Assembly (NCBI GenBank): GCA_905235515.1
Contig: CAJOLV010000009.1
Location: 1-63,879 of the forward strand
From: an uncultured Bacilli bacterium
Lineage (GTDB): Bacteria; Bacillota_I; Bacilli_A; RFN20; CAG-826
Length of the DNA stretch: 63,879 nucleotides
Direction: 5' to 3'
The translations under genes were made by a program, and so were the position numbers. Below, piece by piece: positions 33,598 to 42,655 of this stretch. The notes below the pieces were generated by a model, which did no database searches, was not told the origin of the DNA, and saw only the letters and a program-made list of their open reading frames with translations. Within the stretch, counting starts at the first letter, position 1. Each line of letters begins with the position of its first letter.

Positions 33598-35919
33598 ATG
33601 AAACAATCACTTAATTATAATTGGAATTTTATTCCTTGTTATTCTGATGAGTTTTTAGCCAAGCTTCCTAGTGAAGTGACTAAAGTTAATATTCCTCACA
33701 CAGTTAAAGAAGTCCCCTATAACTACTTCTCAGAACAAACTTATCAATTCATCTCTACTTATGAGAAGTTTTTTGATGTTGAAAACTTTAATAATAAGAG
33801 AAAATATTTCTTACGCTTTGAAGGGTTTATGGTCAAAGCTAAGATTTATTTAAATAACAAATATTTAGGCGAACATGTTTCTATCTATATCCCTGTTGAA
33901 TTAGATGTCACTGATTATATTAAAGAAAAAGATAATCGTTTATTAGTGATTTTAGATAGCAAAGAAGATAGCAATTATCCCCCATTTGGCTTTGCTTTAG
34001 ATTATCTCACCTTTGGTGGTATCTATAGAGAAGTCTATTTAGTCAGTGAACCGCAAACATATTTAAGAAATATTTATGTTTATGGAGATATGTTAGGTGA
34101 AGTAAAGATTACTTATGACAAAATCGGTGAAGATAAATTAAAAATTAGACACGCAATATATAAGAATGATCTTTTAGTAAATGACTATTTTGTCGATTCA
34201 TTTAAAGTGCCTAATATTGAATTATGGGATATCGATAATCCTGTTCTCTATGAGGTGAGAACTGAAATTGAATGTAATGAGGAAAAAGAGACTTATATCA
34301 CTAAGATTGGCTTTAGAGATATTGAATTTAATAACACTGGATTTTATTTAAATAAAAAGAAAATCAAATTGATTGGATTAAATAGGCATCAGGGATATCC
34401 ATATATGGGGTATGCAGCCTCTAAATCATTACAAGAAGATGATGCTTATATCTTAAAAAATGAAGTTGGTGTAAATGTTATTAGAACTAGCCACTACCCA
34501 CAAAGTGAACATTTCTTAAATAAATGTGATGAATTAGGCTTATTGGTAGTTAATGAAATACCAGGATGGCAACATCTCAGTAAAGAAAAGATTTGGCGTG
34601 ACCAATGCTATAAAAACACTACGATGATGGTTTTAACTGAAAGAAACCATCCAAGCGTTATCGCTCACGGGGTGAGAATTGATGAATCTATTGATGACCA
34701 TGAACTTTATAGTGAGACTAATAGAATCGCTCATGAATTAGATCCCTATAGACCAACGATTGGAGTGAGAAACTTCACTAACAGTGAGTTATTAGAAGAT
34801 ATCTATGGCTATAACGATTTCATTTGTGATTCTTTGAACATTGGATTAAAAGACCCAAAGAAGATTAAATGGAGAAATAAATCCTTATTAGTCACTGAAT
34901 ATATGGGCCATATGGATCCAGTTAAACCAACTAGTGATAATGAGAAAAAGATTGAAGTAGCGTTAAGACACGCGAAAGTTATCGATGATAATTTGAAATA
35001 TGAAAACACCGCTGGAGCGATTGGTTGGTGCTTTGTTGATTATCATAGCCACGCTGATTTTGGAGGAGGAGATTATATTTGTCCTCATGGTGTCTATGAT
35101 TTATATCGTAATCCAAAATATTCTTCTTATATCTACGCTTCTCAACAAGATAAATTCCCTGTTTTACAAGTCTTATCAAATATGAAACCAGGTGATGTCC
35201 CAGAAGCCATCTTTAATGATATCTATGTCGCCACAAATTGTGACTATATTGAGCTATATAAGAATGATGAATTAGTGGATAGGTTTTATCCTAAAAATGA
35301 TGTGTTTAAATATTTAAAACATCCACCTATTCTCATCGATGATATTGTGGGATTAACTTTCAATGAAAAGAAATTCCCCACCAAAATGCACAGGAAAATT
35401 GCAAAAATGTTCTCTTATGCAGCGATGCATGGATTTAATCATCTACCGGTAAAGATGAAATTATATTTAGCCTACACTATGTTTAGATATAGAGTGCCTT
35501 ATTCTGAATTAGTTTTCTTTTGGAATAAATATGTTGGAGCTTGGGGTGGTAAAGCTAAAACATATGTGATTAAAGGTTATAAAGATGGACAATGTGTTAA
35601 ACAATTAGAAGTTGGTCCAAGCACTAAATTTGATTTAGAATGTTCTACTTCTAAAGATGTCTTAATAAACGCTGATACATATGATACTGCCCGCATTAGA
35701 GTGAGACATGTGGATGAGCACAATAACACCATGGATTATTCTCAACGTATTTTAGAAATATCCACTAAAGGACCTATTGAATTAGTGGGTCCAGAACATC
35801 AATCATTAATCGGTGGGCAATTAACATTATTTATTAAATCAAATGGTCAAAAAGGTAAAGGTCAGGTCACCATTAAGATGGATGATATTGTTAAAACAAT
35901 AGATTTTGAAATTAAATAA
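33598..35919 (+). CDS. GH2-family glycosidase (beta-galactosidase/glucuronidase type)
   Basis: This 773-residue cytoplasmic protein has no signal. The N-terminal jelly roll (about 1-150; KYFLRFEGFMVKAKIYLNN) is followed by an Ig-like domain and a TIM barrel starting at NKKKIKLIGLNRHQGYP. Conserved GH2 elements are VNVIRTSHYPQSEHFLNKCD, the acid/base segment RNHPSVIAHGVRIDESID (Glu in IDES) and the nucleophile region LLVTEYMG. The exact substrate cannot be told. Position next to the LacI operator suggests co-regulation with the fructan operon or use on mixed plant glycans. TATAAT at 33570-33575 and GAGG before the ATG serve it. Confidence 0.88.
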   Translation: MKQSLNYNWNFIPCYSDEFLAKLPSEVTKVNIPHTVKEVPYNYFSEQTYQFISTYEKFFDVENFNNKRKYFLRFEGFMVKAKIYLNNKYLGEHVSIYIPVELDVTDYIKEKDNRLLVILDSKEDSNYPPFGFALDYLTFGGIYREVYLVSEPQTYLRNIYVYGDMLGEVKITYDKIGEDKLKIRHAIYKNDLLVNDYFVDSFKVPNIELWDIDNPVLYEVRTEIECNEEKETYITKIGFRDIEFNNTGFYLNKKKIKLIGLNRHQGYPYMGYAASKSLQEDDAYILKNEVGVNVIRTSHYPQSEHFLNKCDELGLLVVNEIPGWQHLSKEKIWRDQCYKNTTMMVLTERNHPSVIAHGVRIDESIDDHELYSETNRIAHELDPYRPTIGVRNFTNSELLEDIYGYNDFICDSLNIGLKDPKKIKWRNKSLLVTEYMGHMDPVKPTSDNEKKIEVALRHAKVIDDNLKYENTAGAIGWCFVDYHSHADFGGGDYICPHGVYDLYRNPKYSSYIYASQQDKFPVLQVLSNMKPGDVPEAIFNDIYVATNCDYIELYKNDELVDRFYPKNDVFKYLKHPPILIDDIVGLTFNEKKFPTKMHRKIAKMFSYAAMHGFNHLPVKMKLYLAYTMFRYRVPYSELVFFWNKYVGAWGGKAKTYVIKGYKDGQCVKQLEVGPSTKFDLECSTSKDVLINADTYDTARIRVRHVDEHNNTMDYSQRILEISTKGPIELVGPEHQSLIGGQLTLFIKSNGQKGKGQVTIKMDDIVKTIDFEIK

Positions 35920-35951
35920 TATATAATTTCTAACGAGAGGAAAAAATAATT

Positions 35952-36473
35952 ATGACAAAACAAAAAATCTTTACAATTATTGAAGGCGCTATCATCATCG
36001 CTTTGGGTATCTTAATTGCTATCTATGGTCCAGAATCCGTATTAGATATGTATGCTGGCATTGTTTGCATCGTATTAGGTGCCGCAATTTTAATCGCTGA
36101 CATCGTTACTTATGCCAATAACAAAACATTAATGTTACCATCAGTGGTTTTACCATTTGTGTTGATTTCTATCGGTATTGGTTTAGTCATTAATGGTTAT
36201 TTATCATTAAGTGCAATCTTCGGATTCTTAATCTTTGCTTTAATCGGTATAGGTGTTGCATTAATGATTTGTGGTGGCTACCTTATCAGCAAGAAGTCAG
36301 TCGTTCTTGGTGTTGGTGAAATCGTTATCGGAGCTTTATTAGTTGTCTTCAGTTTCTTATACCTATTTGTCCCAGAATTCAAAAATGCATTCTGGATTAT
36401 CGTCGGTATCTTAGTGGCTCTCTCTGGTGTCTTATTTATCATCGGCGCATTCTTAGACAAGAAAAAGAAATAG
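35952..36473 (+). CDS. Membrane protein of the DUF308/HdeD-like type
   Basis: This 173-residue protein has five to six hydrophobic helices rich in Gly, Ile and Val, with the repeated pattern G-[AI]-[IL]-h-h-x-L-G-[IA]-[LA] (for example EGAIIIALGILIAIYGPE and GIVCIVLGAAILI), and a Lys-rich end. DUF308/HdeD-like proteins have this appearance. Function is unknown, perhaps envelope stress. It lies 32 bp after the GH2 gene, with its own RBS (GAGAGGA), and is followed by a terminator. Confidence 0.7.
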   Translation: MTKQKIFTIIEGAIIIALGILIAIYGPESVLDMYAGIVCIVLGAAILIADIVTYANNKTLMLPSVVLPFVLISIGIGLVINGYLSLSAIFGFLIFALIGIGVALMICGGYLISKKSVVLGVGEIVIGALLVVFSFLYLFVPEFKNAFWIIVGILVALSGVLFIIGAFLDKKKK

Positions 36474-36495
36474 GTAATAGACCATTCATAAAGAT

Positions 36496-36521
36496 AGACC
36501 ACATATGTGGTCTTTTCTTTT
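36496..36521 (+). terminator. Terminator of 35952-36473
   Basis: AGACCACATATGTGGTCT (36496-36513) is a perfect hairpin, followed by TTTCTTTT. Confidence 0.85.
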
Positions 36522-36581
36522 ATTTCACAATATTTAGGAATGGTTTAATCTTTTCAGGTGTTCTAACTTATTCTAACTAAG

Positions 36582-36613
36582 CATAAAAAATAGACAATCA
36601 TAAGCTGTCTATT
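36582..36613 (-). terminator. Terminator of hpt
   Basis: On the minus strand AATAGACA (36613-36606), a 9-nt loop and TGTCTATT (36596-36589) are followed by TTTTATG. It ends the prs-hpt transcript. Confidence 0.85.
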
Positions 36614-36633
36614 AATTAGTTTAGTTAATTATA

Positions 36634-37197
36634 CTACATTCCGTGAACGCTAATCCATTCGTCTAATTGCTTAATATCTTCTTCATCAGCAGCGACAACA
36701 AATGGAACGTTTCTTTGTAATTCATAATAGTCTAGTCCATAACCGATTAAGAATTTATTATCTTTTAATTCATAACCTTTGTATTGAACTTCAACATCTT
36801 TCATTCTTTCAAATTCCTTATTAAATAAAGCGCAGACTAACACTCTTTTTGGTTTATGTGTTTCAAAGTGACTGATTAAATAAGACATTGAACAGCCTGT
36901 ATCAACAATATCTTCAACGATGACAACTGTTCTTCCTTCACAGTCGTAAGAAATGTCTTTTAATAGTTGCACATTACCAGTGCTATTGACTCCACGATAG
37001 GAAGAGATTTGGACATAATCAGTGTAAATTGGAATCTTCACATTCTTGATTAAATCCGCCATAAAATTAACAGAACCCTTCAAAACCCCTACAAAAACTG
37101 GAATTCTTTCTTCATTTTTTAAATCATCTGTGAGTTCTTTTCCTAATCTTTCACAGATCTTTTGAATATCTTTTTCAGTTAATAAGACTTTTCCCAT
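36634..37197 (-). CDS. hpt: Hypoxanthine phosphoribosyltransferase
   Basis: This 187-residue purine-salvage enzyme transfers ribose-5-phosphate from PRPP to hypoxanthine or guanine. The PRPP loop is VVIVEDIVDTGCSMSYL. VGVLKGSVNFMADL and the flexible-loop region around SSYRGVNSTG are also typical. It follows prs by 1 bp, so the enzyme that makes PRPP and one that uses it are co-expressed. Confidence 0.95.
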   Translation of the reverse strand: MGKVLLTEKDIQKICERLGKELTDDLKNEERIPVFVGVLKGSVNFMADLIKNVKIPIYTDYVQISSYRGVNSTGNVQLLKDISYDCEGRTVVIVEDIVDTGCSMSYLISHFETHKPKRVLVCALFNKEFERMKDVEVQYKGYELKDNKFLIGYGLDYYELQRNVPFVVAADEEDIKQLDEWISVHGM

Positions 37198-37198
37198 A

Positions 37199-38161
37199 TT
37201 AGTTGTTCTCCTTTACGTATTTGGTATGAACATCATGTAAGGAACCGCCTTGTTCTAAGGCGACTAAAATTCTTGAGAACAATGGAGCAAGACTGACAAC
37301 TTCAATCTTATCGCATTTCTTTTCTTCAGCAAGCGGGATTGAATCAGTAATAACAAGTTTTTCTAATTTAGAAGCTTTAATTCTATCAACTGCGCCTTTT
37401 GAAAGAACACCATGAGATATAGCAGCGTAAACTTTTTTAGCGCCTAATTCATATAATTTATCAACGGCCATTAATAAAGTTCCGGCTGTATCAACAATAT
37501 CATCAACGATAATACAATTTTTACCCTTCACATCACCAACAATGGATAATATTTCAGATTTATTTGGTTCTGGTCTTCTTTTATCGATAATCGCTAATGG
37601 AGCGTCAAATCTTTCGGCGAGGTTTCTCGTTCTGACCACACCACCATGATCGGGAGAAACACAAACAAGATTGTCGAGTTTTAAACTTGCAAAGTATTTA
37701 TAAAATAAAGGAATAGGAGAAATATCATCAACAGGGATAGAGAAGAAACCGACTAATTGAGAGGCGTGTAAATCAGTACAAACAAGACGATCAGCGCCAG
37801 CAACTTCTAACATATCTGCGACTAATCTCGCAGTAATTGGCTGACGAGGTTTAGCTTTTCTATCTTGTCTAGCGTATCCAAAATATGGAACAACACAAGT
37901 AATGGATTTTGCACTAGCTCTTTTACAAGAATCAATACAAACTAATAATTCCATCAATCTTTCAGTGACTGGAGGGCATGTCGATTGAATAATATAAACA
38001 TTATCGCCTCTAAATGATTTTTGTGATTCGAATAATACTTCACCATCAAGAAAGTGTGTCACTGTCGTTGGCAATAGCTCCGCACCAATCATTTTGGCCA
38101 TGCTATTAGCCATTTCAGTGTTTGCCGTCAATGCAATTAATTTTAAATGTTCATTAGCCAT
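37199..38161 (-). CDS. prs: Ribose-phosphate pyrophosphokinase
   Basis: This 320-residue enzyme makes PRPP from ribose 5-phosphate and ATP. FRGDNVYIIQSTCPP, the LVCIDSCKRASAKSITCVVPYFGYARQDRK-type flexible-loop region (basic RQDRK), the DLHASQLVGFF metal site, and the PRPP-binding loop CIIVDDIVDTAGTL are all present. AGGCG precedes the ATG. Confidence 0.97.
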   Translation of the reverse strand: MANEHLKLIALTANTEMANSMAKMIGAELLPTTVTHFLDGEVLFESQKSFRGDNVYIIQSTCPPVTERLMELLVCIDSCKRASAKSITCVVPYFGYARQDRKAKPRQPITARLVADMLEVAGADRLVCTDLHASQLVGFFSIPVDDISPIPLFYKYFASLKLDNLVCVSPDHGGVVRTRNLAERFDAPLAIIDKRRPEPNKSEILSIVGDVKGKNCIIVDDIVDTAGTLLMAVDKLYELGAKKVYAAISHGVLSKGAVDRIKASKLEKLVITDSIPLAEEKKCDKIEVVSLAPLFSRILVALEQGGSLHDVHTKYVKENN

Positions 38162-38234
38162 GTTAGTCGCCTATTGATTAAAGTCTCTTTTATGTAATTA
38201 TAAATCAATAAATTTATTTATAAATATGAAAAAC

Positions 38235-39284
38235 TTAATTCTTTAATGCCCCTTTATATAGTTTGATTATCTCGTCAAACAAAGTGTAGTTTATTTCACT
38301 ATATAAGTAATGATTGATAGTTTTGATATAAGCTTTCTTCTCTTCATATGATTTTCTTTTAATCGAATTAAGGTGTTCATCTACTTCTTTTTGATAATCA
38401 TTTGATTGAGGTGAGTGCCATATGGAATCATGTCCACTTTGATTATCTATGCCGTAATAGAAAGTGACATTCGGGTTTTTAAATTCATCTTTATGACATA
38501 TCAATGATTGACTATTAAAATCGATTGTTTCGTCTTGTACGCCGTGGGCAATTAACATCGGAATCTTGGTGCTATTAAGGCCAAGAAGTGAATTATATTC
38601 GGTATATTTACCGAATAAAAATGACTGGTATGTATTTAAGAATTCTTTTGGGAATCCTTCAGTGGCTAATTCGCCAGCGTATTGAAAACCTTTTTCTAAG
38701 ATGAGGGTATAAGCATTATTGACTGCAGCAATAGAAGCGCAAGCTTTAATTCCTTTCTTTAAGCAGAGGACACTATTAACAGCGTATCCACCACAAGAAT
38801 GGCCTAATAAAAATAAAGGCATTTTCTTAAAACGTCGATCCTTTTGTAGAAAAGTTATCGCGCTTTCACAATCGATTAAAGTTTGGCAAAAACCGACTTG
38901 AGATTTTCCTTCTGATGAATAGACACCCCTACCATCGTAGGAGAAAACTGCAAAACCATTCTTTACTAGATAATAATATATTGGTAAATAGTCATCTGCC
39001 CCGGATTTAAAGCCATGGACAAATAAAACCAGGCCAAGAGGCTTATCGCATGGATAATAATATCCTTCTAGCATCACTCTTTTAGAAGGGAACATGATTA
39101 ATTCTCTCGGGAGAAGAAAACCATATCTCGCATAATCATATAAACCTGGTTTTAAAGAATAATCTGGTCTTTTTAAGCGCTGAAAAATCGCATCATAAAC
39201 TTTTTTAGAAGCGACAACAGCCCCTAAATTTAATCCTGTTTTAAGAATTAATCGTTTTAAAGATACGTGTTCTTGTTCTGTCAT
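38235..39284 (-). CDS. Alpha/beta hydrolase (lysophospholipase/acylglycerol-lipase-like)
   Basis: This 349-residue protein has an N-terminal ~70-residue extension, then the fold core: GLVLFVHGFKSGADDY (oxyanion region), FSYDGRGVYSSEGK, the nucleophile elbow FLLGHSCGGYAV (G-H-S-C-G), and HD in SGHDSIWHSP as the likely catalytic His region. It is the last gene of the eleven-gene operon. Its start overlaps the deacetylase gene by 4 bp. Lipid ester hydrolysis is inferred from the operon rather than from specific motifs. Confidence 0.75.
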   Translation of the reverse strand: MTEQEHVSLKRLILKTGLNLGAVVASKKVYDAIFQRLKRPDYSLKPGLYDYARYGFLLPRELIMFPSKRVMLEGYYYPCDKPLGLVLFVHGFKSGADDYLPIYYYLVKNGFAVFSYDGRGVYSSEGKSQVGFCQTLIDCESAITFLQKDRRFKKMPLFLLGHSCGGYAVNSVLCLKKGIKACASIAAVNNAYTLILEKGFQYAGELATEGFPKEFLNTYQSFLFGKYTEYNSLLGLNSTKIPMLIAHGVQDETIDFNSQSLICHKDEFKNPNVTFYYGIDNQSGHDSIWHSPQSNDYQKEVDEHLNSIKRKSYEEKKAYIKTINHYLYSEINYTLFDEIIKLYKGALKN

Positions 39285-40069
39285 TTAAGAGCGTCCTTAA
39301 TAGTAGAGAATTCATAATCATTTTCTTTAAGAAAATGGATGATTTTTTTAATTTTATCTAAATAGTCTTTTCGACCATGGTTAATAAAATATTTTAATCT
39401 CTTATTCGCATTACTTGGTAATGGCAATTCGCCTTCATAAATTTCAAATGGATGAAAATAGAAAATATAATAATTGTGAGAAGAGATATATTTCTTTACC
39501 CAAGATAAATATTTATGACGTGGAAAACCTCTACCATATCCACCACCGGAAATTAGAATCTTTTTTCCTAAAAAATATTTTTTAATAAGAGGCACTTCAT
39601 ATAGTCCATTTAATTGATAAATTTCTCCATCTTTCATAGATGAACTGGAATTATAAATAAAACCATTTTCTTTTAATACTTTGAGTAATTCATCGCGATA
39701 TTCAAAACAAGGGAAACGATAGCCGATTGGCTCTACATCTAGCTCTTCTTTCAATATTTCTTTGCTCTTTTTGATTAATAAATCAAAATCTTTTTTAGAT
39801 ATATCTTTAATAACCTCGTGTTCATAGCAATGTAAAGCAATCTCATGACCTTGTTTGATGGCCTTTAATAAAAAGTCCTTACACTTTGGCAAGAAACTAA
39901 TTGTTACAAAAAAGGTCGCTTTAATATTTTCTTTTTCTAATAAATCTAAGAAACGGTCAATTTGATCCGCACAGTTAAACTTATCGTCCACAACAATATC
40001 GGTGTTTTGTAAGCTCGTCGTATCATAATACGATTCGACATCCATAGTCATGAACGCTTGTTTTTTCAT
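39281..40069 (-). CDS. Polysaccharide deacetylase (NodB fold)
   Basis: This 262-residue carbohydrate-esterase-4-like protein has no signal peptide. TMDVESYYD is the first metal/catalytic motif (the DVE(D/S) form seen in DUF3473-type deacetylases). HCYEH is the second motif (HxxxH, metal ligands). RFPCFEYRDELLKVLKENGF is motif 3, and YYIFYFHPFEI carries the late His. It may deacetylate a membrane glycolipid or a saccharide precursor. It sits 3 bp after one hydrolase gene and overlaps the next. Confidence 0.85.
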   Translation of the reverse strand: MKKQAFMTMDVESYYDTTSLQNTDIVVDDKFNCADQIDRFLDLLEKENIKATFFVTISFLPKCKDFLLKAIKQGHEIALHCYEHEVIKDISKKDFDLLIKKSKEILKEELDVEPIGYRFPCFEYRDELLKVLKENGFIYNSSSSMKDGEIYQLNGLYEVPLIKKYFLGKKILISGGGYGRGFPRHKYLSWVKKYISSHNYYIFYFHPFEIYEGELPLPSNANKRLKYFINHGRKDYLDKIKKIIHFLKENDYEFSTIKDALK

Positions 40070-40072
40070 TAA

Positions 40073-41014
40073 TTAGCAATTCTCCTTTAAGAAATTGATA
40101 ATTGCAGCGTCATATTGTTCAGTTTGATTAATGCGTACGTGCGAATGTTCTCCGTGTTCAAACCATTCCAAGACTTTCTTTTCTGAAGAACATTTATCAT
40201 AGAGGAGTTGACCATATTTAGGAACGGAATATGTATCTTCTTTACTGTAAATAAATAAGATTGGTTTATTTAATCTATTAACATAGTTAATAGGACCATG
40301 CTTTTTTGGGGAGCGACCAGCCACTAATGTGATTAAGGCCATAACTTCTTGAGTATATGGGAATAAAGGTTTTTTCCTTTCAATTAAATGGTTTTTAAAG
40401 CTTTCATTAAAATTGATATACATGCCATCTGCAACAATACCTTTGATATAGTCTGGACATTCTTTATCGCATATTGCGTATAAACCAGTCGCAGAGCCAA
40501 TGCAAATACCGTGTATAACAACTTCTTTAACGCCTAATTCATCGTGGATATATCTTGCCCAGTTAAGAATATCTTTATATTCTTTTAAGCCTAAGCAATT
40601 ATATTTACCTTCACTTAACCCGTGACAACGATTATCAATCGCAACAATGTTATAGCCAGCTTTTCTATATGGTTCAGAAAAATAATATGAATATGTTCCT
40701 GATTCCATTCTGCCTGGGATGACAATGACAGCTTTGTCATTGCCAAAATCAAAATATTCCGCGACTAATTTAAAACCACAACTAGTGATAGAAATGGTTT
40801 TACGATATTGTTCGTATTTCTTGCCCCACTCTTCGCCGATAGCGAACATTTGTTTTTGTTCTTCATTATCCCAAGAAACTGTTCTAGACCATTTATCTTT
40901 ATTTTTACGAACAAGTAAAACTGTATATATGACATTAGAAACAATCATAGTTGGGAGAAAATAAAAAAGTATGGCTGCTCCAATTATTCCTAAGACAATA
41001 TATAAAGCAATCAT
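40073..41014 (-). CDS. Membrane-anchored alpha/beta hydrolase with Cys in the nucleophile elbow
   Basis: This 313-residue protein has an N-terminal transmembrane helix (about 1-28). VIPGRMESGTYSYYF, the DNRCHGLSEGKYNCLG loop and FIYSKEDTYSVPKYGQ (acid) and EHGEHSHVRI (His) follow the fold. The elbow reads HGICIGSATG, so residue 171 (codon 40504-40502) is Cys where the family has Ser. It may be a dienelactone-hydrolase-like Cys enzyme, or the following Ser may substitute. It is a relative of the 45008 gene product (similar anchor, loop and spacing). Confidence 0.75.
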   Translation of the reverse strand: MIALYIVLGIIGAAILFYFLPTMIVSNVIYTVLLVRKNKDKWSRTVSWDNEEQKQMFAIGEEWGKKYEQYRKTISITSCGFKLVAEYFDFGNDKAVIVIPGRMESGTYSYYFSEPYRKAGYNIVAIDNRCHGLSEGKYNCLGLKEYKDILNWARYIHDELGVKEVVIHGICIGSATGLYAICDKECPDYIKGIVADGMYINFNESFKNHLIERKKPLFPYTQEVMALITLVAGRSPKKHGPINYVNRLNKPILFIYSKEDTYSVPKYGQLLYDKCSSEKKVLEWFEHGEHSHVRINQTEQYDAAIINFLKENC

Positions 41015-41015
41015 A

Positions 41016-42653
41016 TTAAAATAACCCCACGATTAAATCGTAAATATTTTCTCCACCATCAATAACAGTGGCTTCAATATTAGAATAGTTATCATAGATA
41101 AAATCTTGAATTTGTTCCATTAATTCATCATCAGATGATTTGCCTTTAAAGATAACCATCGCGAATTTATCATCGATATTTTCGACTTTAGATAATGTTT
41201 CTTTAAAGGTCTCAAAAGCAGATTGCTTTGAGGAGACTAATTCATCATTAATAGTCCCAACTTTATCACCGATTGCACATTTAAAGCCATTACTATCATA
41301 ATTTTTAATCGCACTAGAAACAGTGATTGTATCCACTGCATTAATGTTATCTTTGAAAGCATTAATACGATTTTCACTAGTATCTTCTGGTAGATCAACT
41401 TGCAATGCATAGAAGCCTTCTATCACGCTTCTTGAAGGAATGATAAACGCTTTTTTTGTTTTTAATAATTCAATAGCTTGTTTAGCAGCACCAATAATAT
41501 TGACATTATTTGGGAATATGACGATATTATCAGCATTAACAGCATTCATAGCGTTAACAAATTCATTAGTGGATGTATTCATGCTTTGTCCACCTTGAAT
41601 GACAATATCGACACCCATATCTCGATAAGCAGCTTCTAAGCCATCACCATCGACGACAGCAATAATAGCGAGACTTTTTCTCGGTAAATCTTTTTCTTTA
41701 TGGATAATTTTGAATTCGTTATGTTGAAGTTGCATATTCTCCATTTTAAAGGAAATAAATTCACCATATTGTCTTGCAATAGCGATCACTTCTTGTGGCA
41801 ATAAAGTATGAATATGAACTTTTACAATAGTTCCTTCTTGTAGGGCAACAATAGAGTTACCTAAAGGCTTGATAGTTTCAATAAAATTATTGAGATTGAA
41901 GGTCTTTTTAAAGTCTTTGCTATTCATTAATTGAAGCAAGAATTCTGTGCAGTATCCTTCGACAAATTGGGAATTTTCATCGAAGAATGGCTGGGAAAAT
42001 TCCACTTTTTGTTCAATTTCTGAAATTTCTGTGCCATCAAGTATTTCTCCATTAAGAAACTTATTCATGCCTTCCACTATTTTGATATAGCCATAAGCAC
42101 CACTATCTAAAACGTTAGCTTCCTTTAATGTTGGAAGAAGGTTAGGAGTCTCTTTGAGAGATTTATTCATTTCGCTAAGATATAACTCCATAGTTTGAGC
42201 GATTGTGATATCGCCTTGGATAAGGCTTTTGATATTTTCAATACCTTCTTTAGCGACAGTTAAAATAGTGCCTTCAACTGGATTAATAACCGCGTTATAG
42301 GCTACTTTATATGCGGAAATTAAAGCGTTTTTTAATTCTTTTGGATTAACAATGCCTTTGGATTCTAATTCATTTGACATTCCTTTAAATAATTGGGATA
42401 AGATAACGCCTGAATTACCTCTTGCGCCTAATAGCATGCCACTAGCGACCTCTTTTAAATATTCACCTAAGTGTTTATTCTTTTTGGCTTTTTTATAGCC
42501 ATGTTCAAGAGTTAAACGCATATTTGTGCCAGTGTCACCATCAGCCACAGGAAAAACATTCATGCTGTTAAGTTCTTTTTCAGCATTAATTAGATTAAAC
42601 AGGGCGTTTTTTAACATCCCTTGAAATGTTAATCCATTAATTGTATTTCCCAT
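41016..42653 (-). CDS. fakA: Fatty acid kinase ATP-binding subunit (DAK2/DhaL domain)
   Basis: This 545-residue protein has an N-terminal DhaL domain (about 1-200) with FPVADGDTGTNMRLTL (Mg-ATP ligands) and MLLGARGNSGVILSQLFKG. A middle domain and a C-terminal FakA-type domain follow (about 320-545; VVDGDGLEAAYRDMGVDIVIQGGQSMN and IFPNNVNIIGAAKQA). FakA phosphorylates fatty acids bound by FakB, making acyl-phosphate for phospholipid synthesis. A fakB lies two genes upstream in the same operon. Confidence 0.93.
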   Translation of the reverse strand: MGNTINGLTFQGMLKNALFNLINAEKELNSMNVFPVADGDTGTNMRLTLEHGYKKAKKNKHLGEYLKEVASGMLLGARGNSGVILSQLFKGMSNELESKGIVNPKELKNALISAYKVAYNAVINPVEGTILTVAKEGIENIKSLIQGDITIAQTMELYLSEMNKSLKETPNLLPTLKEANVLDSGAYGYIKIVEGMNKFLNGEILDGTEISEIEQKVEFSQPFFDENSQFVEGYCTEFLLQLMNSKDFKKTFNLNNFIETIKPLGNSIVALQEGTIVKVHIHTLLPQEVIAIARQYGEFISFKMENMQLQHNEFKIIHKEKDLPRKSLAIIAVVDGDGLEAAYRDMGVDIVIQGGQSMNTSTNEFVNAMNAVNADNIVIFPNNVNIIGAAKQAIELLKTKKAFIIPSRSVIEGFYALQVDLPEDTSENRINAFKDNINAVDTITVSSAIKNYDSNGFKCAIGDKVGTINDELVSSKQSAFETFKETLSKVENIDDKFAMVIFKGKSSDDELMEQIQDFIYDNYSNIEATVIDGGENIYDLIVGLF

Positions 42654-42655
42654 GA

